A stretch of 64,000 nucleotides of DNA, from assembly GCF_032594935.1 (NCBI RefSeq), contig NZ_CP118734.1, forward strand, positions 1,991,714 to 2,055,713, given 5' to 3'. The notes below the pieces were generated by a model that saw nothing but the letters and a program-made list of their open reading frames with translations, was not told the DNA's origin and did not search any database. This stretch comes from Streptococcus sp. 29892 (lineage in GTDB: Bacteria; Bacillota; Bacilli; Lactobacillales; Streptococcaceae). Positions 24,810 through 34,375 of this stretch are shown here, one piece after another. How positions within the stretch are numbered: the first letter of the stretch is position 1; each line of letters begins with the position of its first letter. A program made the translations under genes and the position numbers.

Positions 24810-25976
24810 ATGAAAATAACTGAAGTTAAAAAGAAAAACGGTGCTACTGTGTACCGTGCTAGTGTATATCTGGGAGTTGACCAGGTAACAGGTAAGAAGG
24901 TAAAGACCAAAGTAACGGGTCGGACACAAAAGGAGGTTAAGCAGAAAGCCAAGCAAGAAAAAATAACCTTCCAGCAGGACGGCTTTACCAGGTTTCAAGC
25001 TACGTCAATAGCAAGTTATCAGGAACTATCTAGCCTATGGTGGGAAAGCTATAAGCATACTGTCAAACCCAACACGCAAGACAACGTTAAGAAGTTGCTA
25101 GATAACCATGTATTGCCACTCTTTGGGGTCTATAAGCTCGATAAGCTGACTACTCCAATCATTCAAAGCATAGTTAATAAACTGGCTGACAAGACCAACA
25201 AGGGGGAGCCTGGGGCTTATCTGCACTATGATAAGATCCACGCGCTTAATAAGCGTATTTTACAGTATGGTGTGACCATGCAAGCAATATCTTCCAACCC
25301 TGCGCGTGATGTCGTCCTACCTCGTAACACTCAAAAAGCTAAGAGAAAAAAGGTCAAGCATTTTGAAAATCAAGACCTAAAAAAGTTTCTCGACTATCTG
25401 GGAGGGCTTGACCTAACCAAGTACAGAAATCTGTATGAAGCCACCCTATACAAGTTCTTGCTGGCTACTGGTTGCCGTATCAATGAAGTCCTAGCGCTTA
25501 GCTGGTCTGATATTGATCTGGAGAATGCAACTATTAGCATTACCAAGACACTTAACCATCTAGGGCAAATCAATAGCCCAAAATCAAAAGCAAGCTATCG
25601 TGATATAGATATAGACCAGGCAACCATTGCCATATTAAAAGCCTACCAGCTTAGACAAATTCAGGAAGCCTGGAAGTTAGGGCAGACTGAAACGGTTGTA
25701 TTTTCGGACTTTATCCATGACTACCCCAAAAATAAAACTCTAGCTACACGGCTAAGGACTCACTTCAAACGTGCTGGAGTATCTAACATTGGCTTTCACG
25801 GTTTTCGCCATACCCACGCTAGTTTACTGCTTAACTCTGGAATACCTTACAAGGAATTGCAACACCGTCTAGGTCATTCCACTCTATCCATGACAATGGA
25901 TATTTATAGCCATCTCTCAAAAGAGAACGCAAAAAAAGCCGTCTCGTTTTACGAAACAGCACTAAAAGCACTCTAG
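24810..25976 (+). CDS. int: Tyrosine recombinase (site-specific integrase)
   Basis: A 388-residue phage-type integrase that inserts and excises the element at the rpsD 3' end. Domain order: N-terminal arm-binding AP2-like domain (about 1-55), core SAM-like domain (about 60-170), catalytic domain (about 180-388). The catalytic residues are visible: Arg in ATGCRINEVLAL, the H-x-x-R of GFHGFRHTHAS, His in RLGHSTLSMT and the nucleophile Tyr in MDIYSHLS. It reads toward attR, whose core starts 95 bp after its stop. GGGGAGCAAA motifs that may be arm sites lie just after the stop and near attL. Confidence 0.93.
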   Translation: MKITEVKKKNGATVYRASVYLGVDQVTGKKVKTKVTGRTQKEVKQKAKQEKITFQQDGFTRFQATSIASYQELSSLWWESYKHTVKPNTQDNVKKLLDNHVLPLFGVYKLDKLTTPIIQSIVNKLADKTNKGEPGAYLHYDKIHALNKRILQYGVTMQAISSNPARDVVLPRNTQKAKRKKVKHFENQDLKKFLDYLGGLDLTKYRNLYEATLYKFLLATGCRINEVLALSWSDIDLENATISITKTLNHLGQINSPKSKASYRDIDIDQATIAILKAYQLRQIQEAWKLGQTETVVFSDFIHDYPKNKTLATRLRTHFKRAGVSNIGFHGFRHTHASLLLNSGIPYKELQHRLGHSTLSMTMDIYSHLSKENAKKAVSFYETALKAL

Positions 25977-25998
25977 GGGGAGCAAAAAGGGGAGCAAA
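25977..25998. repeat. Two GGGGAGCAAA motifs beside attR
   Basis: Copies at 25977-25986 and 25989-25998, 12 bp apart; a third is near attL at 20698-20707. Candidate integrase arm-type sites. Confidence 0.45.
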
Positions 25999-26015
25999 TC
26001 CAGAAATCAACATTT

Positions 26016-26049
26016 TAAGACAAAGCAAAAAGCCCACTCTTGTAGGCTT
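26016..26049 (-). terminator. rpsD terminator carried by the element
   Basis: On the minus strand AAGCC pairs with GGGCTT, followed by TTTGC. It differs from the displaced copy at 20505-20538 by one base in the loop. Confidence 0.65.
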
Positions 26050-26070
26050 CTTACTATATAAAGTCTTATC

Positions 26071-26088
26071 TTAGAGCATTTTGTTGTA
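26071..26088. other. attR core within rpsD
   Basis: TTAGAGCATTTTGTTGTA, covering the last codons and stop of rpsD, so insertion leaves the S4 protein intact. Confidence 0.75.
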
Positions 26089-26682
26089 GAATTCTACGAC
26101 AAGAGCTTCGTTGATTTCTGGGTTGATTTCATCGCGTTCTGGCAAGCGAGTCAATGAGCCTTCAAGCTTTTCAGCATCGAATGATACGAAAGCTGGACGG
26201 CCAAGAGTTGCTTCAACAGCTTCAAGGATAGCTGGAACTTTGATTGACTTCTCACGAACTGAGATAACTTGACCAACTTCAACGCGGAATGATGGGATAT
26301 CAACACGTTTGCCATCAACAAGGATGTGACCGTGGTTTACGAATTGACGTGCTTGACGACGAGTAGTTGCCAAACCAAGACGGTAAACAACGTTGTCCAA
26401 ACGACGCTCCAAAAGAAGCATGAAGTTGAAACCAAGAGTACCTTGTTTGATTTTAGTAGCTTGTACGAACAAGTTACGGAATTGTTTTTCACCCAAACCG
26501 TAAGAGAAACGCAATTTTTGTTTCTCAGCCAATTGCAAACCGTATTCTGACAATTTAGAACGGTTGTTTGGTCCGTGTTGACCTGGTACGTAGTTACGAC
26601 GTGCCAATTCTTTACCTGTACCTGTCAATGACAAGCCAAGACGACGAGCTTGTTTCCAAGATGGTCCTGTATAACGTGACAT
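26071..26682 (-). CDS. rpsD: 30S ribosomal protein S4
   Basis: Primary 16S rRNA-binding protein that nucleates assembly of the 30S body and takes part in decoding accuracy. The 203 residues match the bacterial S4 length; the S4 RNA-binding domain is near 93-155 ([35 protein letters not shown]). Its 3' end is the attachment site of the integrative element, with coding sequence restored. A strong TCCTCC-complementary ribosome binding site precedes the ATG. It has its own promoter and a long folded leader, in which S4 may regulate its own synthesis. Confidence 0.98.
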   Translation of the reverse strand: MSRYTGPSWKQARRLGLSLTGTGKELARRNYVPGQHGPNNRSKLSEYGLQLAEKQKLRFSYGLGEKQFRNLFVQATKIKQGTLGFNFMLLLERRLDNVVYRLGLATTRRQARQFVNHGHILVDGKRVDIPSFRVEVGQVISVREKSIKVPAILEAVEATLGRPAFVSFDAEKLEGSLTRLPERDEINPEINEALVVEFYNKML

Positions 26683-26840
26683 GTGTTATGTCCTCCTAAA
26701 ATAAAAAATAATTATTGTAGGAAATAACGTTTTAAGCAAACCTGATTCGTGCAGGAGGCCTTCATCGAAACAGCAACGATTACTCTTCTTGCTGACCTTC
26801 TGTTGACGAGCTTCATTTTGCCCTGCTGTTATTTCGCACA
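26683..26840 (-). ncRNA. Structured rpsD leader, possible S4 autoregulatory element
   Basis: The promoter predicts about 158 nt of untranslated leader. Its ends are closed by an 8-bp perfect helix (GAAATAAC at the 5' side, 26835-26828, with GTTATTTC, 26728-26721). Inside, CAGCAA pairs with TTGCTG and CCTG with CAGG. S4 leaders that bind S4 are established in Bacillus; assignment here is inference from position and fold. Confidence 0.5.
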
Positions 26841-26846
26841 AAGGTT

Positions 26847-26875
26847 AGTATAGCACAAAAAAAAGGCTCTGTAAA
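26847..26875 (-). promoter_or_regulatory. rpsD promoter inside the upstream terminator
   Basis: On the minus strand TTTACA (26875-26870), 17-bp spacer, TATACT (26852-26847). The -35 lies in the loop of the terminator of the CcdA-TlpA unit. Confidence 0.75.
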
Positions 26876-26882
26876 GCCTTTT
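26858..26882 (-). terminator. Terminator of the ccdA-tlpA unit
   Basis: On the minus strand AAGGCT pairs with AGCCTT over a six-base loop, followed by a run of T; 9 bp after the TlpA-like stop. Confidence 0.8.
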
Positions 26883-26891
26883 TCATCGTTC

Positions 26892-27455
26892 TTATTGCAT
26901 TTCTTCCAATAATTCGACCAACTTATCTTTTTGAACTTGTCCTGCAAAAGAAATCTTGAGGGTTCCATCACTATTGATAAGGATATGGGTCGGAAAAGCA
27001 GCAATACCAAAATGTGTCATAGCCTGGTCTTTGGTATCAAATAAGACTGGATAGGTCGCTCCTAACTCACTGGCCTTCTCCAAAATTTCAGCCTTGCTCA
27101 CATCGGATGGATTGGTATTCGCAAACTCAGCATCCTTAGGTGACGTGATAGACAAGAAAACATAATCTTCCTTATCCTTGTACTCTTGGTAAACTTCCTC
27201 CAATTCAGGAATTTCCCTCTGACAAGGACCACACCAGGTCGCCCAAACATTGATGTAAATCTTTTTCCCTTTATAATCTGCTAGATTGACATCCTTCCCA
27301 TCCTTATCCTTTAAGGAAAAATCTAGCGTGACCGGTTGATTTGCCTGTAAAGTCGACTCAGTAGAAGACGGACTGACCAATGGTAAAAGGGAACAGGCAG
27401 TCAAAACAAAGCAAGAAACAAGTAAGCAAACGACAATTGATACCAACTTTTTCAT
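26892..27455 (-). CDS. TlpA-like thioredoxin-fold lipoprotein
   Basis: Surface thiol-disulfide reductase of 187 residues. A lipoprotein signal ends at the lipobox LTAC (Cys near residue 20), followed by a Ser/Thr-rich tether and a thioredoxin/redoxin domain with the active site WCGPC (about 74-78) and the cis-Pro in AAFPTHI. It resembles the Etrx lipoproteins of pneumococcus, which receive electrons from CcdA and reduce methionine sulfoxide reductase. The ATG at 27453-27455 is used; the longer frame starts with TTG. The ccdA gene ends 18 bp upstream, so the two form an electron-relay operon. Confidence 0.9.
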   Translation of the reverse strand: MKKLVSIVVCLLVSCFVLTACSLLPLVSPSSTESTLQANQPVTLDFSLKDKDGKDVNLADYKGKKIYINVWATWCGPCQREIPELEEVYQEYKDKEDYVFLSITSPKDAEFANTNPSDVSKAEILEKASELGATYPVLFDTKDQAMTHFGIAAFPTHILINSDGTLKISFAGQVQKDKLVELLEEMQ

Positions 27456-27473
27456 AAACAAATCCTTTCTATC

Positions 27474-28169
27474 CTACTGGAAAAAACGAACAAGATGCTG
27501 GAAGAAACCTGTTAAAATACTCAAGCCAATCAAGAGCAATAAATAACCTGAAATACGCTTGGTCCAAGCCAAATAGTGCCGATTATTCTTGAAGAAAGCC
27601 AACATTTTCTGAGAAAAAAAGGCAACCAAAATAAAGGGAAGAATAAAACCAAGACAATAAACCAACAGCAAGATACCGCTCAACCAGCCCACCTGACTGC
27701 TAGCATAAATAAATACCGAAGCCAGAATCGGACCGATACATGGTGTCCAAGAAAAACTAAAGGTAAAGCCCATCAAAAAAGCTAAAAATGGAGTGACCTG
27801 TTTCCCCGCCTGATAGACCTTGTTTTTCGCAGAAAATTCACGCTCCAACATGGGAATATTGAACCAGCCCAACTGCAAAATCCCCATGAGAATAATCAGC
27901 AGACCACTGATGATTTGCAAGACTTGAGCATTGGCTTGTAAGACCCTACTCAGCAAACTAGAGGCAAAGCCTAATAAGAAGAAGGTCACAGCAATCCCCA
28001 CCACAAAACTCAGCGTATTAACCAGGACATTTCTCTCCCCCTCTTTCCCTTCAGCTCCACCTGCCAACAAACCAATATAGATAGGGAGAATTGGCAGAAC
28101 ACAGGGAGAAAGAAAAGACAAAAGCCCCTCAGCAAACAGCGCCAAAAATGTAAACCATTGCAAGTCCAT
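27474..28169 (-). CDS. ccdA: CcdA-type thiol electron transporter
   Basis: A 231-residue membrane protein with six hydrophobic segments, of the CcdA/DsbD-gamma family, which passes electrons from cytosolic thioredoxin to outer thioredoxin-fold proteins. The two conserved Cys are visible in FLSPCVLPI (near residue 23) and SWTPCIGPI (near 143). It precedes the TlpA-like lipoprotein gene, its likely partner. Confidence 0.92.
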   Translation of the reverse strand: MDLQWFTFLALFAEGLLSFLSPCVLPILPIYIGLLAGGAEGKEGERNVLVNTLSFVVGIAVTFFLLGFASSLLSRVLQANAQVLQIISGLLIILMGILQLGWFNIPMLEREFSAKNKVYQAGKQVTPFLAFLMGFTFSFSWTPCIGPILASVFIYASSQVGWLSGILLLVYCLGFILPFILVAFFSQKMLAFFKNNRHYLAWTKRISGYLLLLIGLSILTGFFQHLVRFFQ

Positions 28170-28278
28170 ACAAACTCCTTTCTATCTCGCACACGAATGT
28201 TATTGAAAACGCTTTTATGTACTAATATTGTAACACACTGCTTTATCTTAGTCAATATATAGTTTGGTTAAAGCATAC

Positions 28279-28301
28279 AAAAAAGCCTGCAAACACAGGC
28301 T
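28279..28301 (-). terminator. Terminator after veg
   Basis: On the minus strand AGCCTG pairs with CAGGCT over six bases, followed by six T, 7 bp after the veg stop. Confidence 0.85.
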
Positions 28302-28308
28302 CCCATTC

Positions 28309-28560
28309 CTAATCCAAATAATGAATTAAGATTTTCTCCGTCAATACATCCGAGTAGGTATAAGATTCTACAAAAGTATTGTTTGGATCTTCAAATTCAA
28401 CGATAAACAAAGACTGATAAACTTCTGTAATCCGACCTTGCTTATTCTTCTCACGCTTCCGACCATTTTCAAGGGTCAACTCGACAATTTGTCCCTCGTG
28501 GTCTTTAATATCTTGTTTGATTTGCTTCATCTTAGCAACATCTGTAAATGCATCACTCAT
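28309..28560 (-). CDS. veg: Veg family protein
   Basis: A small 83-residue protein of the Veg family (GQIVELTLENGRKR, GRITEVYQSLFIVEF and the YTYSDVLT ending). In Bacillus subtilis Veg stimulates biofilm matrix genes; in streptococci its role is not established. The gene starts 3 bp after the dnaB stop and is probably translated from the same mRNA. Confidence 0.88.
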   Translation of the reverse strand: MSDAFTDVAKMKQIKQDIKDHEGQIVELTLENGRKREKNKQGRITEVYQSLFIVEFEDPNNTFVESYTYSDVLTEKILIHYLD

Positions 28561-28563
28561 TCT

Positions 28564-29919
28564 CTATCCATCCTCTCTCTTGGAAATACTTGCAAATTTA
28601 TTGTATTCTTTTTGGAACATCAATTCCACGGTACCACGCGCACCGGAACGGTTTTTCTCGATGATGACTTCAACCGTATTGTTAGGAATAGCACCCTCTT
28701 CCTGCTCACCACGCTCATAGTAATCATCACGATACAAGAAGGCAACGATATCCGCATCCTGCTCGATAGACCCAGATTCACGAATGTCAGACAAGACAGG
28801 ACGCTTGTCCTGACGTTGCTCCACACCACGCGACAACTGACTAAGGGCGATAACTGGAACTTTCAATTCCTTGGCTAAAATCTTCAACTGACGGGAAATC
28901 TCCGAAACCTCTTGTTGCCGGTTTTCACGACCAGTTCCAGTAATCAACTGGAGATAGTCAATCAAAATCAAGCCCAGATTTCCAGTCTCCTGAGCCAACT
29001 TGCGTGACCGCGAACGAATTTCCGTAATCTTGATACCAGGTGTGTCATCAATGTAGATGCTTGCCCGAGCCAAATTAGCCTGAGCCACCATGTACTTGTT
29101 CCACTCTTCCTGTGTCAAATGACCTGTACGAATAGAACGCGAGTTAATGACCCCCTCTGAAGCGAGCATACGGTCAACCAAGCTTTCTGCACCCATCTCC
29201 AAAGAGAAGATAGCAACGGTCAAACCCAGTTTTGTACCAATATTTTGCGCAATATTGAGGGCAAAAGCCGTCTTACCAACCGCAGGACGAGCCGCAAGAA
29301 TAATCAACTCTTCCTCATGCAGGCCCGTTGTCATAGCATCCAGAGCAGGATAGCCAGTCGCAATCCCTGTAATGTCCGAGGTCTGCTTGGCACGTGTCTC
29401 AAGGTTATCAAAGTTGATATTTAAGACATCATCAATCCGCTTGAAACCACTTCGACTGGCTCCCTCACTGACATCAATCAAGGCTTTTTCAGCATTGGCA
29501 ATAATGTCATCTGAACCATCCGCACCCTCGTATGCCTGATTGACAGCATCTGTTAAACGGGCAATCAGTTTACGAAGATTGGATTTTTCCGCGACAATCT
29601 TGGCATAGAATTCCGCATTGGCTGCCGTCGGTACAGAACTGATAATTTCAGCCAAGTATGCCAGACCACCGATATTCTCCAAATCACCATGGTTGACCAA
29701 ATAGTTGCGCATGGTGGTCGCATCAATAGCCTCATTCTTATCAGAAAGGGCAATCATGGCCTTGAAAATCAGCTTATGGGCATGCTTGAAAAAATCCTCT
29801 GCCTCGATATATTCACGAACAAAGACCAACTTGCCTTCATCCAGGAAAATAGCTCCCAAGACCGACTGTTCAGCCAAAATATCCTGCGGTTGCACCCGCA
29901 ATTCATCTAAGTCTGCCAA
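28564..29919 (-). CDS. dnaB: Replicative DNA helicase DnaB-type
   Basis: The ring-shaped 5'-3' helicase that unwinds DNA at the replication fork (called dnaC in Bacillus). The 451 residues show the N-terminal dimerisation domain (LRVQPQDILAEQSVLGAIF start), the linker and a RecA-like ATPase domain with Walker A RPAVGKTAF near residue 210, Walker B LILIDYLQL and the downstream QLSRGVEQR block. Gene order rplI-dnaB on one strand is common in Firmicutes. Confidence 0.97.
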   Translation of the reverse strand: MADLDELRVQPQDILAEQSVLGAIFLDEGKLVFVREYIEAEDFFKHAHKLIFKAMIALSDKNEAIDATTMRNYLVNHGDLENIGGLAYLAEIISSVPTAANAEFYAKIVAEKSNLRKLIARLTDAVNQAYEGADGSDDIIANAEKALIDVSEGASRSGFKRIDDVLNINFDNLETRAKQTSDITGIATGYPALDAMTTGLHEEELIILAARPAVGKTAFALNIAQNIGTKLGLTVAIFSLEMGAESLVDRMLASEGVINSRSIRTGHLTQEEWNKYMVAQANLARASIYIDDTPGIKITEIRSRSRKLAQETGNLGLILIDYLQLITGTGRENRQQEVSEISRQLKILAKELKVPVIALSQLSRGVEQRQDKRPVLSDIRESGSIEQDADIVAFLYRDDYYERGEQEEGAIPNNTVEVIIEKNRSGARGTVELMFQKEYNKFASISKREDG

Positions 29920-29952
29920 GATTTCACCTCCTCACTGATGATGTTAATTCTT

Positions 29953-30405
29953 CTAAGCTTCCTTAATGCTCAAATTGATGACACCTGTCACATCTTGATA
30001 GATTTTGACAGGAACATCAATCAAACCAAGGGCACGAATTGGGTGGTCCAATTGGATATGACGTTTGTCAATCTTAATACCAAATTGTTTTTCCAACTCT
30101 TCAGCAATCTTCTTGCTAGTAATCGAACCAAATGTACGACCATCTGGACCAACTTTTTCGACAAATTTCACCAAAGTAGCCTCTTCTGCCAACTTCGCCT
30201 TGATAGCCTCTGCTTCTGCAACCATTTCTGCATGAGCCTTAGCTTTCGACTTTTCTTGACCACGTAGGGCGCTGATTGCTTGGGTTGTAGCTTCTTTAGC
30301 CAAATTTTTCTTAATCAAGAAGTTTTGGGCATAACCTGTTGGAACTTCCTTGATTTCGCCTTTTTTTCCCTGACCTTTTACATCTGCCAAAAAGATAACT
30401 TTCAT
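29953..30405 (-). CDS. rplI: 50S ribosomal protein L9
   Basis: A 150-residue L9: N-terminal 23S rRNA-binding domain ([20 protein letters not shown] to NFLIKKNLA), long connecting helix and C-terminal domain with [16 protein letters not shown] at 30405 is used because AGGTGA lies six bases before it; the frame also opens three codons earlier. It begins 9 bp after the gdpP stop, so gdpP and rplI are cotranscribed. Confidence 0.97.
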   Translation of the reverse strand: MKVIFLADVKGQGKKGEIKEVPTGYAQNFLIKKNLAKEATTQAISALRGQEKSKAKAHAEMVAEAEAIKAKLAEEATLVKFVEKVGPDGRTFGSITSKKIAEELEKQFGIKIDKRHIQLDHPIRALGLIDVPVKIYQDVTGVINLSIKEA

Positions 30406-30414
30406 TTGCTTCAC

Positions 30415-32376
30415 CTAACTTTCTTTTATTTCCTCATAAATTTTACTGATGAGGTTTTCCTTAACTTGTTCAAGGGTTTGGTCATAGACCTGGGCTGCAG
30501 CCAGATTAAAGTGACCTCCGCCCCCCATTTCTTCCATAATCCGTTGGACATTGACCTTGCTGTGACTTCTAGCGGAAATAGCTATGTAACCTTTGGCATT
30601 TTTCGTAACTACAAAGACCGCCTCAATGCCCGCCATATCCAATATGGTATTGGCTGCCTTACTTGGAATGATTGTGTCATACTCTAACTCCTCATTACCG
30701 CAGGCAATCACGATATGTGACTCCAACTTCTCACCACGCAAAATCAACTCATTGATTTGACGATAGGCATCAAAATCTGTCGCTGAAATCTGCTGAATTT
30801 CAAGACTGTCACTGCCACGTGTGCGCAAGTAACTAGCCACATCAAAGGTCCGACTGGTTACCCGAGAAGTGAAATTCTTAGTATCCAGCATAATCCCAGC
30901 CATCAACAGACTAGATTGCAGACGATTGAGCTTATGACGTTTATCGTTTTGGAACTGAACCAACTCCGTCACCAACTCACTGGCTGAACTCGCACCGCTT
31001 TCGATATATGTCAAGACAGCATTGCTTGGAAAATCCGTATCCCTACGATGATGGTCCACAATCACAACCTGACTGAATTGCTCATAGAGATCCTGGTCCA
31101 AGGTCAAACCAATCTTCGAATGGTCAACCATAATGAGTAAGGACTGAAAAGTGACCATTTTCTTGGCTTCCTCAACAGTAATCAGATTCGAACAATTTTC
31201 ATCACTCAACTTTTTAATGGCCCGTGCAATATCTGGCGCCATCTCATCAGGATTATAAACTGTGTAGGCATTGTTCATGATATTTTGAGCAAAATATTGC
31301 ATACCGACTGATGAACCTAGAGCATCCATATCCAAATTACGGTGGCCAACAACAAAGACCGTATCCACCGATTTTAGCTTATCAGATACGGCTGTCATCA
31401 TAGCACGCGTTCGAGTACGAGTACGTTTTACTGACGAAGCTGAGCCACCTCCAAAGAAAAGCGGTTGCTTGCTCTCATCATTTTCCTTGACAACCACCTG
31501 ATCTCCTCCACGAACCTCGGCCATGTTGAGATTTTGAAGAGCTATCTGTCCAATCTGATAATGGTTGCCATCACCATAGGCCAAACCCATACTAAGCGTT
31601 AAGCCTAACTCCAATTTTTTAGCTTCCTCACGGAACTTATCAATAACGGAGAACTTATTTTCAATCAGCATCTCCAAGACTGCATAATCCGTGAAAAAGT
31701 AGAAACGATCCATGGTACCACGACGGTAATAGATACCGTAATCGTGGCAAAAATCAGAAACAAACTGAGCCAAAAATGAATTGACCTGACTAATCTGGGA
31801 ATCCGTCACCGTATCCTCGAGTTCATCATAATTATCAACAGAAATAATTCCGATAACCGGTCGACTACCGATTAAGCTATTTGTCGCTGAATACTCTGAT
31901 GAAGCATCAAAGAAGTAAAACAAACCGTGGTCGAAATCAACGTTAACCAGGTATCTTTTCCCAGAAAAATTAGCATAGACACGATCCTCATCCAGACCCA
32001 CATCAATAATTTCACGCAGTTTCTTCTGGTCAAATCCCCCATTTTCCTGAGCAAAAATCAGCTCTGCAAAGGGATTAAACCACTCCACTTGATTGCTATC
32101 TGGCCGAACCTTAATCACTCCGACCGGCATCTTATCCAGAAGCATCATCAAGCCCGAATTGGCCTGATGATTGAGATATTCAATTTGTTCTAACTCACTA
32201 AATTCGTAAGAATGTTTTTGATAGATAAATAAGGCAACCAATACACTTAAACTCACTAGTAGAGCAAAAATTGTATAGGCACTTGTTGGAGAAAATTGAT
32301 GGACCAATGCCACCATTCCAAACAAGATAACGCCTATCATGACAAAATGAATTGTCGAAAACCGAAATTTTTTCAT
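30415..32376 (-). CDS. gdpP: Cyclic-di-AMP phosphodiesterase GdpP
   Basis: Membrane-bound phosphodiesterase degrading c-di-AMP, which controls potassium, osmolyte and cell-wall homeostasis. The 653 residues show two N-terminal membrane segments (about 8-50), a PAS-like domain, a degenerate GGDEF domain (LGLTLSMGLAYG) and a C-terminal DHH-DHHA1 unit with GHRNLDMDALGSS, the signature VVDHHRRD and GGGGHFNLAA. ATG at 32376 is chosen since GAGG lies six bases upstream; the codon before is GTG. The order gdpP-rplI-dnaB is typical of Firmicutes. Confidence 0.95.
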   Translation of the reverse strand: MKKFRFSTIHFVMIGVILFGMVALVHQFSPTSAYTIFALLVSLSVLVALFIYQKHSYEFSELEQIEYLNHQANSGLMMLLDKMPVGVIKVRPDSNQVEWFNPFAELIFAQENGGFDQKKLREIIDVGLDEDRVYANFSGKRYLVNVDFDHGLFYFFDASSEYSATNSLIGSRPVIGIISVDNYDELEDTVTDSQISQVNSFLAQFVSDFCHDYGIYYRRGTMDRFYFFTDYAVLEMLIENKFSVIDKFREEAKKLELGLTLSMGLAYGDGNHYQIGQIALQNLNMAEVRGGDQVVVKENDESKQPLFFGGGSASSVKRTRTRTRAMMTAVSDKLKSVDTVFVVGHRNLDMDALGSSVGMQYFAQNIMNNAYTVYNPDEMAPDIARAIKKLSDENCSNLITVEEAKKMVTFQSLLIMVDHSKIGLTLDQDLYEQFSQVVIVDHHRRDTDFPSNAVLTYIESGASSASELVTELVQFQNDKRHKLNRLQSSLLMAGIMLDTKNFTSRVTSRTFDVASYLRTRGSDSLEIQQISATDFDAYRQINELILRGEKLESHIVIACGNEELEYDTIIPSKAANTILDMAGIEAVFVVTKNAKGYIAISARSHSKVNVQRIMEEMGGGGHFNLAAAQVYDQTLEQVKENLISKIYEEIKES

Positions 32377-32448
32377 CACTAACCTCTGCCTGCCATTTTA
32401 CCACAAATCACAAGAAATTACTAGTTTTCTCTAGCACGCACAAGAAAA

Positions 32449-32469
32449 GAACAGCCTTACTGACTGTCC
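32449..32469 (-). terminator. Terminator overlapping the end of mnmG
   Basis: On the minus strand GGACAG pairs with CTGTTC (one G-U), followed by TTTTCTTG; the stem includes the last codons of mnmG. Confidence 0.5.
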
Positions 32470-34373
32470 TTACTCTTGTTTTTAGAAATGGAACGACTAC
32501 GTCCTTCCAAGTAGACCATGAGAATGGAGATGTCGGCTGGATTGACACCGGAAATCCGACTAGCCTGGCCAATGGTTTCTGGTGAAATCAGCTTGAATTT
32601 CTGACGAGCTTCAGTCGCAATAGAGTCAATATCATCCCAGTCGATGTCAGCTGGAATTCGTTTTTCTTCCATACGTTTCATCTTCTCCACCTGATCCAAG
32701 GCCTTGGCAATGTAACCTTCATACTTGACCTCTGTTTCAATCAATTCAATGGTCTTGGCATCCAAGTCCTCTGCCGCAGGGCCGATAAATGCTACCGCAT
32801 CTGCGTAGGTCACATCTGGACGACGCATGAATTCCTTGGCGGTAAGGGCGTCTGTCAGAGGCTTGAAGCCCATAGCTACGACTTTTTCATTGGTTTCCTT
32901 GATTGGCTTGAGTTTAATAGACTCCAAGCGCTTCATTTCATTGTCAAACTGGTTTTTATGGATTTGGAAAAGCTGCCAGCGCTCATCATCCACCAAGCCG
33001 ACCTGACGACCGATTTCCGTCAGTCGCATATCGGCATTGTCATGACGCAAAATCAAGCGGTATTCTGCCCGACTAGTCAAGAGGCGGTAAGGCTCCACCG
33101 TTCCCTTGGTCACCAAGTCATCAATCATAACACCAATATAGCCGTCGCTTCGTTTCAAAATCAGCTCTGGCTTACCCTGTACCTTGAGGGCGGCGTTAAT
33201 TCCAGCTACAATTCCCTGACCTGCTGCTTCTTCATAACCTGATGTTCCGTTGGTCTGACCTGCTGTAAAGAGCCCTGAAATCTTCTTGGTTTCCAGCGTC
33301 GCCCGCAACTGATGAGGCATAACCATATCGTACTCAATGGCATAACCCGTCCGCATCATCTGGGCGTTTTCCAAACCTTTGATGGAGTGAATCAAGTCCT
33401 TCTGTACATCTTCTGGCAGACTGGTTGACAGCCCTTGAACATAAATTTCATCGGTGTTGCGACCTTCTGGCTCTAGGAAAAGCTGGTGGCGTTCCTTGTC
33501 GGCAAAACGGACAATTTTGTCCTCAATAGACGGACAATAACGTGGGCCAATCCCTTTGACAATGCCTGAAAACATAGGTGCTCGGTGAAGATTGCTGTTG
33601 ATAATCTCATGGCTGGTCGCGTTGGTGTAGGTCAACCAGCAAGGAATTTGATCCTGTAAATAATCCTCATCCTTGGACAAGAATGAAAAATGGTTTGGCT
33701 TTTCATCGCCTGGTTGAATTTCCGTTTCTTCGTAGTTAATCGTGCGAGCATTGACACGCGGTGGCGTTCCTGTCTTGAAACGACCGATTTCAAGCCCCAA
33801 TTCTTTCAGGTTATCCGCCAGCGTGATAGAAGCCAAACTATTGTTGGGCCCTGACGAATACTTGAGGTCACCGATGATAATCTCACCACGCAAGGCTGTA
33901 CCCGTCGTCACCACAACTGCCTTGGCTGAAAATTTCTGGTTGGTAGCCGTGCGGACACCGATAGCCTTGCCGTCTTCCACTAAAATCTCATCAATCATGG
34001 TTTGACGCAGGGTCAGATTTTCCTGACGCTCCACCGTCCGCTTCATCTCTGCTGCGTACTCTGCCTTATCTGCCTGAGCCCGCAAGGCACGAACAGCCGG
34101 TCCCTTGCCCATATTGAGCATCTTCATCTGGATATAGGTCTTGTCAATGTTGCGACCCATTTCGCCACCCAGGGCATCAATTTCTCTTACCACAATCCCC
34201 TTGGCAGAGCCACCAATGGAGGGATTACAAGGCATAAAGGCCACCATATCCAAGTTAATGGTCGCAAGCAGGGTCTTACAGCCCATACGACTGGCTGCCA
34301 AGCCAGCTTCTACACCCGCATGCCCCGCACCGATCACGATGACATCATAATTTTCTGCAAATGTGTGTGTCAT
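32457..34373 (-). CDS. mnmG: tRNA U34 carboxymethylaminomethyl-modifying enzyme MnmG
   Basis: FAD-dependent partner of MnmE that installs the cmnm5 group at wobble U34 of certain tRNAs. The 638 residues show the FAD-binding [17 protein letters not shown] near the N terminus, the family signatures [17 protein letters not shown] and [22 protein letters not shown], and the helical C-terminal domain that binds MnmE and tRNA. The family is highly conserved. The mnmA gene for the 2-thiolation of the same base lies 1.5 kb upstream. Confidence 0.97.
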   Translation of the reverse strand: MTHTFAENYDVIVIGAGHAGVEAGLAASRMGCKTLLATINLDMVAFMPCNPSIGGSAKGIVVREIDALGGEMGRNIDKTYIQMKMLNMGKGPAVRALRAQADKAEYAAEMKRTVERQENLTLRQTMIDEILVEDGKAIGVRTATNQKFSAKAVVVTTGTALRGEIIIGDLKYSSGPNNSLASITLADNLKELGLEIGRFKTGTPPRVNARTINYEETEIQPGDEKPNHFSFLSKDEDYLQDQIPCWLTYTNATSHEIINSNLHRAPMFSGIVKGIGPRYCPSIEDKIVRFADKERHQLFLEPEGRNTDEIYVQGLSTSLPEDVQKDLIHSIKGLENAQMMRTGYAIEYDMVMPHQLRATLETKKISGLFTAGQTNGTSGYEEAAGQGIVAGINAALKVQGKPELILKRSDGYIGVMIDDLVTKGTVEPYRLLTSRAEYRLILRHDNADMRLTEIGRQVGLVDDERWQLFQIHKNQFDNEMKRLESIKLKPIKETNEKVVAMGFKPLTDALTAKEFMRRPDVTYADAVAFIGPAAEDLDAKTIELIETEVKYEGYIAKALDQVEKMKRMEEKRIPADIDWDDIDSIATEARQKFKLISPETIGQASRISGVNPADISILMVYLEGRSRSISKNKSKDSQ

Positions 34374-34375
34374 TT

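Larger units (their letters stand above)
20560..26088 (+). mobile_element. Integrative element of about 5.5 kb in the 3' end of rpsD
   Basis: The segment is bounded by an 18-bp direct repeat formed from the rpsD 3' end. It carries a tyrosine integrase next to the right end and phage-type regulators: a cI-like repressor and a Cro-like protein facing each other across palindromic operators, a Rha-type regulator, an excisionase-like fragment and a DinD-type protein. No structural, packaging, lysis, relaxase or recognisable replication gene is present, so it is either a minimal satellite-like element or the remnant of a larger prophage or integrative element. Confidence 0.85.
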
